A program made the translations under genes and the position numbers. Under the pieces are notes generated by a model. It searched no databases, was not told the origin of the DNA, and saw only the letters and a list, made by a program, of their open reading frames with translations. 64,000 nt of DNA from Butyricicoccus porcorum. GTDB lineage: Bacteria; Bacillota; Clostridia; Oscillospirales; Butyricicoccaceae. The DNA lies in the NCBI RefSeq assembly GCF_002157465.1, contig NZ_NHOC01000004.1, forward strand, positions 20,640 through 84,639, written 5' to 3'. How positions within the stretch are numbered: position 1 is the stretch's first letter; the number at the start of each line of letters is the position of its first letter. Shown here piece after piece: positions 42,723 through 51,741 of this stretch.

Positions 42723-43576
42723 GTTGTTTCCTCCGTGTTTGTATCGTTGTCGTTGACCTCCGCAGCTGTCTCACGCAAAAACGGCATAACCCGATTGAGC
42801 AGGAAGCCGCCAAAGCCGATGATAACAGAAATCAGTGCCACCACCTGTGAGACCCGGATGCCTGTGCCCCACAGGTACAGGCTGTCCGTGCGAAGACCTT
42901 CTATGAAGAACCGCCCGAGGCCATACCACCCGAAATAGAGCAGCAGAACCTCTCCGCGGTATTTCCGCTTTTTTGAGTAAAAATACAGCAGCACAAAGCC
43001 GATGGCATTCCATGCCGATTCGTAAAAAAACGTCGGATGGTTGCCGAATTGTCCCGCCTCGTCAAGGCCCTTGCCGATGACCATGCGCCACGGAAGCGAA
43101 GTCTCACTGCCAAACGCCTCACAATTAAAGAAATTGCCCCAGCGCCCGAGCACCTGCCCGATGGGCACAGCGCCCGCAACAAGGTCAAGCATATCCATGC
43201 AGTCGATTTTCCTGACACGACAGAACACAATCGCCGTAATCAGACCGCCAATCAGGCCACCGTAAATCGCAAGACCACCGTGCCATACGGCGAAGATCTC
43301 CGCTGGGTTGTCCTTATACTTCTCCCATTCAAACGCGACATAGTACAGTCGCGCACAGATAATTGCAATGGGAAGCACAAACAGCATCATATCGAGCAGG
43401 TCGTCCGATTTGACGCCGAACTGCTGCGACCGTTTGGATGCATAGGCAATCGCGAGAAGAATGCCCAGTGTAATCACAATACCATACCAGTAAATCGGTT
43501 TGGAACCAATGGTAAATGCCACACTGGAAAAATGAAATTCAAGCCCCAGTCCGGGGAACGATACCGTCTGGCTCAT
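42719..43576 (-). CDS. lgt: Prolipoprotein diacylglyceryl transferase
   Basis: Lgt adds diacylglycerol to the lipobox cysteine of lipoproteins such as PstS. The 285-residue membrane protein has about seven segments, the HGGLAIYGGLIGG motif and the signature GRWGNFFNCEAFG. The ATG at 43576 follows GAGGGAGG; the open frame above it is an overlap with the protease gene. The protein sits in the cytoplasmic membrane. Confidence 0.95.
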   Translation of the reverse strand: MSQTVSFPGLGLEFHFSSVAFTIGSKPIYWYGIVITLGILLAIAYASKRSQQFGVKSDDLLDMMLFVLPIAIICARLYYVAFEWEKYKDNPAEIFAVWHGGLAIYGGLIGGLITAIVFCRVRKIDCMDMLDLVAGAVPIGQVLGRWGNFFNCEAFGSETSLPWRMVIGKGLDEAGQFGNHPTFFYESAWNAIGFVLLYFYSKKRKYRGEVLLLYFGWYGLGRFFIEGLRTDSLYLWGTGIRVSQVVALISVIIGFGGFLLNRVMPFLRETAAEVNDNDTNTEETT

Positions 43577-44844
43577 GTATTGTCCTCCCTCTGCGGCGCG
43601 ATAACGGCAAGCGAAGTCATGCCATCTGCCGACCACTGCCGGATACGCCGCACAATGTCCTGCTTCGTGACGGAATGGAAGACCTCCGCGAAGTCGAAAC
43701 ACGATGCGCCGGAAAAGCATGCTTCTGCCTGCATGCGGCACACCTCTGCCGGATCATTTGTCCTGCGGATATATTTGCCATATGCCGCCTTTTTCATGCG
43801 TGTAAACACCGCGTCCTCCAGTCCACCGTCTGCGATGCGGCGCATTTCCGCCTCCAGCGCCGCGCGCACCGCCTGCGGGTCACGGCTCTCACCACTGAAC
43901 ATGGCACATGCGCCGTCCGGGAACGTAAAGTAATCCGGGTCAAACGTGCGGTCAATCAATCCGTCACGGTACAAACGCTCGTACAGCGGCGCGGACTTGC
44001 CGCATACGCAAGTTGCTGCCAACTCACCAATCAGCTGACGCGCATACGGCTGCTCCGGCACGGTATCTTTACAGCCCAGGATAAACATCGGGCGCGACAC
44101 CGCCATACGTCGCTCTATATAAGGTAGCATTGCCTGTTTCGGCTCCGTACCATAGTCACGCGCCGCAATGCGCGCGGATTTCTTCGGTGTCATTCGCTCT
44201 GCCATCTCCACGACGCGGTCAAAGTCGTACCGGCCGCATACAATCAGCGCAAGATTTGCAGGAGAATAAAAGGCGCGATGGCAGACGCCCAGCACCTGCG
44301 GGTCAATCGGTTCAATCGTCTGCTTGCTGCCGGCGACTGAAATGCGCACCGGATGCTCGGCATACAGCCCCTCCAGCACGCCGACATAAGCCTGCCAGCT
44401 CGGTGTATCATCCAGCATACCAATCTCCTGCCCGATGATGCCCTTTTCCTTCGCAACATTCTGATCTGTAAAATACGGTGTTGTCACAAACCGCAGCAAA
44501 ATTTCCAGGCAGTCATAAAACCGATCGGTGCACGTAACATGGTATGCCGTCATCGTATGGCTGGTGAACGCGTTCGGCTGCGCGCCGAGCGCGGTAAACT
44601 TTTGCAGCGCATTGCCGTCCTCCTCCTCAAACATCTTGTGCTCAAGGAAATGTGCAATGCCCGGCGTGACGTCGTACTTTGTCCCGTCCAGTGTAAACCG
44701 GCAGTCAACCGAACCGAAATTCACGGCGAGCATGGCAAATGTCTTTGTGCCGCGCTCGCGCGGGACGCAGTAAATATGCAGGCCGTTGTCCAGAACCGTC
44801 GTCTGGATGCAGTCATCTAAATTCGGATACGAAATGGTAGTCAT
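43573..44844 (-). CDS. M16-family metallopeptidase, YmfH type
   Basis: The 423-residue protein is an M16 zinc peptidase with the inverted motif HFLEH (65-69) and the downstream glutamate in GIIGQEIGM. The C-terminal domain is the second M16 fold. In Bacillota this protein pairs with the YmfF type and has been linked to EF-P 5-aminopentanol modification; the substrate is uncertain. It overlaps lgt and ymfF genes by four bases each. Confidence 0.92.
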   Translation of the reverse strand: MTTISYPNLDDCIQTTVLDNGLHIYCVPRERGTKTFAMLAVNFGSVDCRFTLDGTKYDVTPGIAHFLEHKMFEEEDGNALQKFTALGAQPNAFTSHTMTAYHVTCTDRFYDCLEILLRFVTTPYFTDQNVAKEKGIIGQEIGMLDDTPSWQAYVGVLEGLYAEHPVRISVAGSKQTIEPIDPQVLGVCHRAFYSPANLALIVCGRYDFDRVVEMAERMTPKKSARIAARDYGTEPKQAMLPYIERRMAVSRPMFILGCKDTVPEQPYARQLIGELAATCVCGKSAPLYERLYRDGLIDRTFDPDYFTFPDGACAMFSGESRDPQAVRAALEAEMRRIADGGLEDAVFTRMKKAAYGKYIRRTNDPAEVCRMQAEACFSGASCFDFAEVFHSVTKQDIVRRIRQWSADGMTSLAVIAPQREDNT

Positions 44845-46112
44845 GCGCCCGCTCCTTTGAGAAAATATACCGTGTCCGGCACCGCTCTGCGCGCCGCACG
44901 GGTGACGTCCTCTGCCGTCACCGTCTGGATGCGCGCAATCAGCTCATCCAGTGTTTCAGTCAGACCTGCCGCTGCCTGCGTCTGGTAAAAATTTTCCAGC
45001 GACAGCGGAGAATCCTGCATCGCCCGCAGTGATGCCGTCACTGACCGGCGCGCAGCCTCGACCTCATCGACAGTCATGCCGTCCTGCATCTCCTCCAGCT
45101 GATGCAGAATCTCTGCGCGCGCCTTCGGTTCGCTTTGGTTCTCAATGCCGGAAGATACCGCCATGACGCCCTTGAGCTTGTCCGTCTGGGAAGACGCATA
45201 ATAGCACAGGCTCAGCTGCTCACGTACCGTGCGGAACAGACGCGACGAGGTCGTACCGCCGAAGCAGGCGTTAAACAGCACCATCGCGGGATAGTCATCG
45301 TCAAATGCGGTGATGCCCGTGCGCAGGCCAATGGTCAGCTTGCCCTGTGCGACCGGCTCTTCCTCGGTCACTTCACGCAGCGCTGTGCCCTGCGACGCGC
45401 GCGGCGCATCAAACTGCGGGCAGATCAGTGCATTTCGCTCCGGGAACGCCTGCATCGCCTCGCGCAGCTGTTGTGCGACAGTTTCCGCCGGCAGCGAGCC
45501 GCAATAGAACAGCTCAAGCGGCGCGGTCTGAATGACGCTTTGATAGTGCATCTCCAACGCCTCCGGCGAGACCGCACGGACAGCATCGATGTCACCCAGC
45601 TCCACCGCACTGTATGCCTCCTGTGCACACATATGCTGGTACATACGCCGCACCGCCCATGACCGTTTGTCATCCGGCAGTGACGCAATGCGCGCACACA
45701 GCTGCTCTGCCTCACGGGCAACCGTCCCGGCCTCAAATCTGTCCGGTTCAAGCAACAGCGCGGAAAGCAGCTGTGCCGTCCCGGCAAACAGGCTGCCCTC
45801 ACCCGGCATAGCAAATCGCTCATCAATCACATCCGCGACAAAACCCACCAGCTGTGCCTCGCCGCGCTTGCGCACAATCGGTTCCAGCCGCGCGCCATAC
45901 AGGTTGTCCAGCTGTGCCGCAACTGCCTGGTGCCCCGGATAGGCGCGGCTGCTGCTGCGCAGAACATAAGGCAGCAGCGCCGATTTGCTTCTTCCCTCTG
46001 CGCCCAGCGGAAGCGCAAGCATCGCGCTCAGGCACGAGGTCTTGGACTGTTTGGTTGTCACGCAGGTCAGCCCGATCCCGTCTTTCAGTGACATTCTCGT
46101 TGTATGGTACAT
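44841..46112 (-). CDS. M16-family protein, YmfF type, lacking the zinc motif
   Basis: The 423-residue partner of the YmfH-type protease has the same two-domain fold but reads LLPYVLRSS where HxxEH should be, so it cannot bind zinc. It keeps the R/Y-type segment REQLSLCYYASS that M16 partners use to shape the chamber. It presumably forms a heterodimer with the next gene product, as in two-subunit M16 enzymes. GGAG precedes the ATG. Confidence 0.92.
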   Translation of the reverse strand: MYHTTRMSLKDGIGLTCVTTKQSKTSCLSAMLALPLGAEGRSKSALLPYVLRSSSRAYPGHQAVAAQLDNLYGARLEPIVRKRGEAQLVGFVADVIDERFAMPGEGSLFAGTAQLLSALLLEPDRFEAGTVAREAEQLCARIASLPDDKRSWAVRRMYQHMCAQEAYSAVELGDIDAVRAVSPEALEMHYQSVIQTAPLELFYCGSLPAETVAQQLREAMQAFPERNALICPQFDAPRASQGTALREVTEEEPVAQGKLTIGLRTGITAFDDDYPAMVLFNACFGGTTSSRLFRTVREQLSLCYYASSQTDKLKGVMAVSSGIENQSEPKARAEILHQLEEMQDGMTVDEVEAARRSVTASLRAMQDSPLSLENFYQTQAAAGLTETLDELIARIQTVTAEDVTRAARRAVPDTVYFLKGAGA

Positions 46113-46295
46113 ATTTGTCTCCGTTACATGGCAATGGCGCAGAACGCCCGTTTCTCTGTGCTATTATATCGCTGTTTTTACCTTTCGTCTACCCGTTACT
46201 GTGTCGTTTTTTGCTTTCACTGCCATTTTGATTGCATTTTCCGCCTGCGAGTGGTATGATTATAATTCAATGAAAACCGGAAAGGAGTTTTGTGC

Positions 46296-46826
46296 GTGTC
46301 GGTAAAAAAACGGCGCTCTCCGCTGATTACGGTGCTGCTCTGGCTGTGCCTGATTGCCTATGTGCTGCTTTTGCTCAAGGTAATTCTGTTTAAATTCGAT
46401 CACGACACCATTGTCAACATATTAAATGATACTGACGAGCTGGCGTATACCCGTGTCAATCTCGTCCCGTTCCAGACCATCCGTTTTTACGCGTTCTCCG
46501 GCCGCGTTCCCGCGTCCGTCGCAGTGCGCAACCTCGCCGGAAATATCGTCGCATTTATGCCCATCGGCATTCTGATTCCGCTGGTCACGCGCAGCCTGAG
46601 CCTTGGCCGCACATTCCTCGTTGGTTTTGTGCTGAGCGCAGGCATCGAGCTGACACAATACCTCACCGGGCTGGGCTCATGTGACATCGATGATATCATC
46701 TTAAACGTCCTCGGCGCAATGTCTGTCACACTGATTCTCGCCGTGCTCGACCTGATCGGATTTTTTCTCAAAAAAATCACAAAAATTATGCGAAAATCTC
46801 TTGACAAAAAACACAGACGGGTTTAG
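46296..46826 (+). CDS. VanZ-family membrane protein
   Basis: VanZ proteins are small membrane proteins; one gives low-level teicoplanin resistance, but most are of unknown role. The 176-residue protein has about four segments and the family pattern NLVPFQTI, NLAGNIVAFMPIGIL, SAGIELTQYL and CDIDDIILNVLGA. It starts with GTG at 46296 behind AAAGGAG (a TTG at 46290 is possible). Its end overlaps the promoter of the next operon. Confidence 0.92.
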   Translation: MSVKKRRSPLITVLLWLCLIAYVLLLLKVILFKFDHDTIVNILNDTDELAYTRVNLVPFQTIRFYAFSGRVPASVAVRNLAGNIVAFMPIGILIPLVTRSLSLGRTFLVGFVLSAGIELTQYLTGLGSCDIDDIILNVLGAMSVTLILAVLDLIGFFLKKITKIMRKSLDKKHRRV

Positions 46827-46829
46827 AAT
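46801..46829 (+). promoter_or_regulatory. Promoter of the ylxM-ffh operon
   Basis: TTGACA, a 17-bp spacer and TAGAAT, a near-consensus sigma-A promoter within the last codons of the VanZ gene. Confidence 0.85.
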
Positions 46830-46839
46830 ACCAAAAGTG

Positions 46840-46863
46840 TTGTAAAGCAAAATACCTTTACAA
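46840..46863 (+). promoter_or_regulatory. Inverted repeat just after the ylxM promoter
   Basis: TTGTAAAG and CTTTACAA form a perfect 8-bp inverted repeat with an 8-bp spacer, at about +5 to +28. A further CCTTTACA follows at about 46872. It may be an operator or an RNA stem. Confidence 0.6.
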
Positions 46864-46906
46864 AGGTCAAAGCCTTTACACCACAGTGTTTCATCGGAGG
46901 TGTGTC

Positions 46907-47272
46907 ATGAAGAACAAACCGTTTGAAATGTGCATGCTCTATGATTTTTACGGTGAAATACTCACGGCGAAGCAAAAAGAGCTGTTCGACCTGTATTACA
47001 ACGATGACCTCTCGCTGGCGGAAATTTCCGAACACATGGGCATTACCCGTCAGGGCGTGCGCGACGGCATCTTGCGCGCGGAACGCACGCTGCGCGACAC
47101 CGAGGAAAAGCTCGGGCTGGTCGCAAAATACGGTCAGACACAATCCGATCTGGAGCGTCTGGCGGATATCGTCTGGGAGCTGCGCGGCATCAACAACGTG
47201 CGCTACCACGATCCGAAGATTGCAGAATTGTGCGAACAGGCATTCCAGATTGCCAAACAGCTTTCGGAATAA
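46907..47272 (+). CDS. ylxM: YlxM family, SRP-associated HTH protein
   Basis: YlxM is a small helix-turn-helix protein that stimulates the SRP GTPase cycle in Gram-positive bacteria. The 121-residue protein begins FEMCMLYDFYGEILTAKQKE and has the HTH LSLAEISEHMGITRQGVRDG. It starts at 46907 behind GGAGG, nine bases before ffh, in the conserved order ylxM-ffh. Confidence 0.95.
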   Translation: MKNKPFEMCMLYDFYGEILTAKQKELFDLYYNDDLSLAEISEHMGITRQGVRDGILRAERTLRDTEEKLGLVAKYGQTQSDLERLADIVWELRGINNVRYHDPKIAELCEQAFQIAKQLSE

Positions 47273-47281
47273 GGAGAAATC

Positions 47282-48664
47282 ATGGCATTTGAAGGTCTTT
47301 CCGAAAAAATCACTTCTGCCTTTAAGAAGCTGAAAAGCCGCGGCCGTCTGAGCGAGGCCGACGTCAAAAGCGCAATGCGCGAAATCAAGCTGGCGCTGCT
47401 CGAAGCAGATGTCAACTTTAAGGTCGTCAAGGACTTTACCAAAACCGTGACCGAGCGAGCAACCGGTGCAGAGATTCTCGAAAGCCTCTCGCCTGCGCAG
47501 CAGGTCATCAAAATTGTCAACGAAGAGCTGACCAAGCTCATGGGCGGCTCCAACGCAAAAATTAACATCTCCCCCAATCCCCCGACTGTCGTCATGATGG
47601 TCGGCCTGCAAGGTGCCGGTAAGACAACAAACGGCGCCAAGCTCGCTGGATTGTTCAAAAAACAGCAGCAGAAGCGCCCGCTGCTCGTCGCCTGCGACGT
47701 GTACCGCCCTGCTGCCATCGATCAGCTCAAGGTTGTCGGCGAAAAGTTGGATATCCCGGTCTTTGAAATGGGACAGGGCGACCCGGTGGAAATTGCCAAG
47801 GCGGGCGTGGATTACGCAAAGAAGAATGCGTATGACATGGTCTTCCTCGACACCGCCGGACGGCTCCACATCGACGAAGCGCTGATGGATGAGCTGAAAA
47901 ACATCAAGGCGGAGGTTCAGCCCTCCGAAATCATGCTGGTTGTCGACGCGATGACCGGTCAGGACGCCGTCAACGTGGCAACCGCGTTTGACGATGCACT
48001 CGGGATCGACGGCATTCTGATGGCAAAGATGGACGGTGACGCTCGCGGCGGCGCAGCCCTCTCCACCAAGGCCGTCACCGGCAAGCCGATTAAATTCATC
48101 GGCACAGGCGAAAAGCTCGCCGACATCGAACCGTTCCACCCCGACCGCATGGCATCCCGCATCCTGGGCATGGGCGACATGCTCACGCTGATTGAAAAGG
48201 CACAGGAGAATTACGACGCCAAGAAGGCCGCGGAGCTGGAAAAGAAAATGCGTGCCAACCGCCTGACGCTGACGGATTTCGCCGATCAGCTCGCGCAGTT
48301 CAAAGACCCGGAAGCCATGCAGAACATGCTCTCCATGATCCCGGGCATGGACTCCAAGGCACTTTCTGGCGCGCAGGTCGATGAAAAGGCGGTCGCACAT
48401 GTCGAAGCGATCATCAGTTCCATGACGCTGAAGGAGCGGGAAAATCCCTCCATCATCAACTTCAGCCGCAAAAAGCGTATTGCGGCGGGCTGCGGCCTGA
48501 AAATTGAGGATGTCAATCGTCTGCTCAAGCAGTTTGAGATGATGCAGAAGATGACCAAGCAGCTGAACGGCATGACAAAGCGCGGCAAAAAGCGCGGCGG
48601 CATGAACTTCCCCGGCATAGGTAACTTAGGCAAACGCGGCGGCGGCTTCCGCTTCCCGTTTTAA
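47282..48664 (+). CDS. ffh: Signal recognition particle protein Ffh
   Basis: Ffh binds signal peptides of nascent proteins and the 4.5S RNA. The 460-residue protein has an N domain, a G domain with GLQGAGKTT (108-116), DTAGRL, KMDGDARGG and a methionine-rich M domain (FEMMQKMTKQLNGM), then a Gly/Arg-rich tail. No SRP RNA gene is seen beside it. Confidence 0.97.
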   Translation: MAFEGLSEKITSAFKKLKSRGRLSEADVKSAMREIKLALLEADVNFKVVKDFTKTVTERATGAEILESLSPAQQVIKIVNEELTKLMGGSNAKINISPNPPTVVMMVGLQGAGKTTNGAKLAGLFKKQQQKRPLLVACDVYRPAAIDQLKVVGEKLDIPVFEMGQGDPVEIAKAGVDYAKKNAYDMVFLDTAGRLHIDEALMDELKNIKAEVQPSEIMLVVDAMTGQDAVNVATAFDDALGIDGILMAKMDGDARGGAALSTKAVTGKPIKFIGTGEKLADIEPFHPDRMASRILGMGDMLTLIEKAQENYDAKKAAELEKKMRANRLTLTDFADQLAQFKDPEAMQNMLSMIPGMDSKALSGAQVDEKAVAHVEAIISSMTLKERENPSIINFSRKKRIAAGCGLKIEDVNRLLKQFEMMQKMTKQLNGMTKRGKKRGGMNFPGIGNLGKRGGGFRFPF

Positions 48665-48712
48665 TATCGTGTAAAGAAATTTACAATAATCAATTCACAG
48701 GAGGTGAAAACC

Positions 48713-48952
48713 ATGGTAAAAATCAGACTTCGCAGACTGGGTGCTAAGAAGGCTCCTTTCTACCGTATCGTTGTCGCTGATTCCCGTTACCCGCGTGACG
48801 GCCGTTTCATCGAGGAAATCGGCACCTACAATCCGCTGGCTAACCCGGTTGAGATCAAGATCGATGGCGAGCGCGCACAGCAGTGGATCAAGAATGGCGC
48901 ACAGCCGACCGATACCGTACGTGCACTGCTGAAGAAATCCGGCGTACTGTAA
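48713..48952 (+). CDS. rpsP: 30S ribosomal protein S16
   Basis: The 79-residue S16 has [20 protein letters not shown] at the start, [19 protein letters not shown] and a final Thr/Val helix. The ATG at 48713 follows CAGGAGGTG. It is in the ffh-rpsP-khpA order typical of Firmicutes. Confidence 0.97.
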   Translation: MVKIRLRRLGAKKAPFYRIVVADSRYPRDGRFIEEIGTYNPLANPVEIKIDGERAQQWIKNGAQPTDTVRALLKKSGVL

Positions 48953-48972
48953 TGCAAGTGAGGTTGTTTTAG

Positions 48973-49203
48973 ATGAAAGAACTTTTGACCTACATCGCAA
49001 AGAACCTTGTAAACGACCCGGACGCTGTCAGTGTGACCGAAACCACGCAGGGCGAGGAGATCATTTTTGAACTCCGCGTCGCTCCTGATGATATGGGTAA
49101 GGTTATCGGCCGTCATGGTCGCATCGCAAAGGAAATTCGTACTTTGATGAAGGCGGCCGGAAATCGTCAAAATAAAAAGGTATCTGTCGAAATCGTCGAC
49201 TGA
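48973..49203 (+). CDS. khpA: KH-domain RNA-binding protein KhpA
   Basis: KhpA is a 76-residue single KH domain with IGRHGR as the GxxG loop. With KhpB it binds RNA in Firmicutes and influences cell length and division. The gene closes the ylxM-ffh-rpsP unit, ahead of a terminator. Confidence 0.95.
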   Translation: MKELLTYIAKNLVNDPDAVSVTETTQGEEIIFELRVAPDDMGKVIGRHGRIAKEIRTLMKAAGNRQNKKVSVEIVD

Positions 49204-49211
49204 GTCTTTTC

Positions 49212-49237
49212 GAGAGCCGCATCGCGGCTCTTTTTTT
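49212..49237 (+). terminator. Terminator after khpA
   Basis: GAGAGCCGC pairs with GCGGCTCT, then seven T. Confidence 0.9.
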
Positions 49238-49292
49238 CTGCTATTGAAATTTCGGGCGTAGCTCACGCCCTGCATTCCCCGTGGAGGATTTT

Positions 49293-49799
49293 ATGAAGAA
49301 GCAATTTCTGGAAATCGGCAAGATTGTCAACACGCATGGCGTGCGCGGCGATGTCAAGGTGCAGCCGTGGTGCGATTCCCCCGACTTTCTCGCCGAATTC
49401 GATACGTTATACCGCAAGGATCGGACACCGGTGACCATTCTCTCCGCGAAGGTGCACAAGGGCTGTGTGCTCATGCATCTCGAGGGCGTGGACACCATGG
49501 AGCAGGCGCAGCAGCTGCGCGGCATGACACTGTATATGAACCGCGACGACGTCGAACTGGAGGAAGGCGCGTTCTTCATTCAGGATGTCATCGGCCTGCC
49601 GGTCTATGACGAACGGGTCGGCCATGAAATCGGCGTGGTTAAGGAGATCAACGACGGCCCTGCGGGCGATTTGTATGTCATTCAGGACGGCAAATCTCAG
49701 CATCTGATTCCGGGCATGCCGTTTGTCGAAAATGTCGATTTGGAAAACGGCCGGGTCACTGTCCGCACGATTGAAGGGCTGCTCAGCGATGAAGATTGA
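49293..49799 (+). CDS. rimM: Ribosome maturation factor RimM
   Basis: RimM assists assembly of the 30S head. The 168-residue protein has the N-terminal domain (LEIGKIVNTHGVRGDVKV) and the PRC-barrel (FFIQDVIGLPVYD ... LIPGMPFV). The ATG at 49293 follows GTGGAGG. The stop overlaps the start of trmD. Confidence 0.95.
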   Translation: MKKQFLEIGKIVNTHGVRGDVKVQPWCDSPDFLAEFDTLYRKDRTPVTILSAKVHKGCVLMHLEGVDTMEQAQQLRGMTLYMNRDDVELEEGAFFIQDVIGLPVYDERVGHEIGVVKEINDGPAGDLYVIQDGKSQHLIPGMPFVENVDLENGRVTVRTIEGLLSDED

Positions 49800-50523
49800 T
49801 ATTCTCACCCTGTTCCCCGAAATGGTGGACTGCGTGATGCACACCAGTGTCATCGGACGCGCACAGCAGGCGGGGCTGATTGAAATCAATGCTGTCAACA
49901 TCCGCGATTTCACGTTGGACAAGCACAACCGCGTGGATGACACGCCCTATGGCGGCGGCAAGGGTATGGTCATGCAGGCCGATCCGCTGTACCGCTGCCA
50001 CGAACACGTGACCGGCGGCACACATGTCCACACCGTCCTGATGAGTGCACAGGGCGCGCCGTTCTGCCAGAACAAGGCACGCGAGCTGTTGGCGCACGAG
50101 CATGTCATCCTCGTCTGCGGCCATTATGAAGGCATTGACCAGCGTTTTATCGACGAGTGCGTCGACGAGGAAATTTCCATCGGCGACTTTGTGCTGACTG
50201 GCGGCGAAATTCCTGCGATGGCAGTCGCAGACGCGGTCTGCCGCATGGTGCCCGGTGTACTCGCAGAAGAGGTCTGCTTCACCGAAGAGAGCCACTGGAG
50301 CGGCCTGCTGGAATATCCGCAGTATACCAAGCCTGCGATCTGGCACGACCGCGCCGTGCCGGATGTCCTGCTATCCGGGCATCACGCCAACATTGAAACC
50401 TGGCGGCGCAAAAAAAGTCTGGAACGAACCAAAAACGACCGTCCGGACCTGTTTGCGAAGTTTGAACCGCAGGATAAGCGCGACCGTAAGCTCTTGCAGG
50501 AGCTGGAAGCTGAATCAGAATAA
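49789..50523 (+). CDS. trmD: tRNA (guanine-N1)-methyltransferase TrmD
   Basis: TrmD methylates G37 of tRNAs, which prevents frameshifting. The 244-residue protein has the start MKIDILTLFPEMVD, the DTPYGGGKGMVMQ loop, and the SPOUT knot around CGHYEGIDQRFID and DFVLTGGEIPA. The ATG overlaps rimM by eleven bases and has no strong site, so it depends on coupling. Confidence 0.96.
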   Translation: MKIDILTLFPEMVDCVMHTSVIGRAQQAGLIEINAVNIRDFTLDKHNRVDDTPYGGGKGMVMQADPLYRCHEHVTGGTHVHTVLMSAQGAPFCQNKARELLAHEHVILVCGHYEGIDQRFIDECVDEEISIGDFVLTGGEIPAMAVADAVCRMVPGVLAEEVCFTEESHWSGLLEYPQYTKPAIWHDRAVPDVLLSGHHANIETWRRKKSLERTKNDRPDLFAKFEPQDKRDRKLLQELEAESE

Positions 50524-50539
50524 CCGCGAAATCTTTGAA

Positions 50540-50580
50540 AAAGCGCTCATCTGAACAGAGTTCAGATGAGCGCTTTGCTT
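50540..50580. terminator. Shared terminator of trmD and trxB
   Basis: AAAGCGCTCATCTGAAC pairs with GTTCAGATGAGCGCTTT, a 17-bp stem. It overlaps the last three bases of trxB. Confidence 0.82.
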
Positions 50581-51485
50581 TCTCCCTGCAAATATCGTTC
50601 CGCAGATACAACACAGCTCGCGCCGTCTGCCGCTGCCGTCACAGCCTGACGCAGCGGCTTGCTGCGGATGTCTCCTGCTGCAAACAGGCCGGGCAGATTC
50701 GTTTTGCCGTCCTCTCCCGTCAGCAGATATCCGGCCGCATCGCGTGCGGTCTCCGGCGGCAGACAATCCGTATGCGGCACGGAGCCGACTGCAATAAACA
50801 CACCGTCCGTTGGGATCGTGCGTTTTACGCCCTGTGTATCTGTGGTAAATGCCGTGACCTGCTCCTTCCCGTGAATCGCCAGCACGACAGTGTTCCACAA
50901 AAAAACTACATTTTTCTTTGTGCGCAGCAATTCCTGCCGCCGCCGGTTGGCGCGCAGAGTCTCACGCCGGTGTACCAGATACACGGTTTCCGCCAAGTCG
51001 GACAGATATAAGGCATCGTCCACGGCGGTATCCCCGCCTCCGACAACCGCGACCGTCTTTCCACGAAAAAATGCGCCATCACAGGTTGCACAGTATGACA
51101 CACCGTGTCCGGTATACTGTTCCTCTCCCGGCACCTCCAGCCTGCGTCGCTGCGTGCCCATGGCGGCGATGACTGCGCGCGCCTTATATCGCGTTCCATC
51201 CGCACACTGCACCTCCCAATGTGATTGCCTTTGAATAAGGCGCAATACCTCTGCGGTCTCAAACACACTGCCCAGTGCTTCCGCATGCCTGCGCATCGCC
51301 TGTGCGAGGTCAAAGCCGGATATCTGTGTCATTCCGGGATAATTTTCCACCTGCACGGCTTCTGCCAGTTGTCCGCCACCCATGCCGTCGCGTTCGAGTG
51401 TGCGCGCCTCCAGTGCTGCGCGCTGCGCATAAACGGACGCGCTCAACCCCGCGACACCTGCACCGACAATAATCAAATCCAGCAT
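50562..51485 (-). CDS. trxB: Thioredoxin-disulfide reductase
   Basis: The enzyme passes electrons from NADPH through FAD and a CxxC pair to thioredoxin. The 307-residue protein has the FAD motif GAGVAGLSAS at the start, the redox centre C132-ATC-C135, an NADPH motif VGGGDTAVDDA and a C-terminal FAD segment LFAAGDIRSKPLRQ. The NADPH-domain HRRE (LVHRRETLRA) is typical of TrxB and argues for NADPH. It is monocistronic, and no thioredoxin gene is nearby. Confidence 0.94.
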   Translation of the reverse strand: MLDLIIVGAGVAGLSASVYAQRAALEARTLERDGMGGGQLAEAVQVENYPGMTQISGFDLAQAMRRHAEALGSVFETAEVLRLIQRQSHWEVQCADGTRYKARAVIAAMGTQRRRLEVPGEEQYTGHGVSYCATCDGAFFRGKTVAVVGGGDTAVDDALYLSDLAETVYLVHRRETLRANRRRQELLRTKKNVVFLWNTVVLAIHGKEQVTAFTTDTQGVKRTIPTDGVFIAVGSVPHTDCLPPETARDAAGYLLTGEDGKTNLPGLFAAGDIRSKPLRQAVTAAADGASCVVSAERYLQGESKALI

Positions 51486-51564
51486 CTGCTTTCGCCTCGT
51501 TTCTGTCTGGAATATCCTTAGGTTTCCTGAAACAAGGTGAATTTATTCCATCGGAAACATAACA

Positions 51565-51603
51565 AAGGGCATGCCGTCCCTGTATGGAACACGGCATGCC
51601 CTT
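51565..51603 (-). other. 13-bp perfect stem in the trxB leader
   Basis: AAGGGCATGCCGT pairs with ACGGCATGCCCTT around a 13-base loop, about 80 bases before trxB. There is no T-run, so it is more likely a leader structure than a terminator. Confidence 0.55.
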
Positions 51604-51741
51604 CCGCAGTGCGCCCCCGGGCGCAATCCCCCAGTGTTGACTTTTCAAATCCCCTTCAACCAGCTCGCGCAGCGCCTTGCCGCCGCAACAAACCGAACAG
51701 GTACAAGAAAAAATCAGCATATAGAAATAGGCTATTTCCTG

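Noticed and set aside
46823-48400. Long minus-strand open frame (525 codons)
   Set aside because: It is antisense to ylxM and ffh, whose products are conserved; the frame has no family pattern and arises from GC-rich codon bias.
51310-51720. 136-codon minus-strand frame running into trxB
   Set aside because: Most of the C-terminal half is out of frame inside trxB, the start has no ribosome binding site and the frame spans the 13-bp stem.
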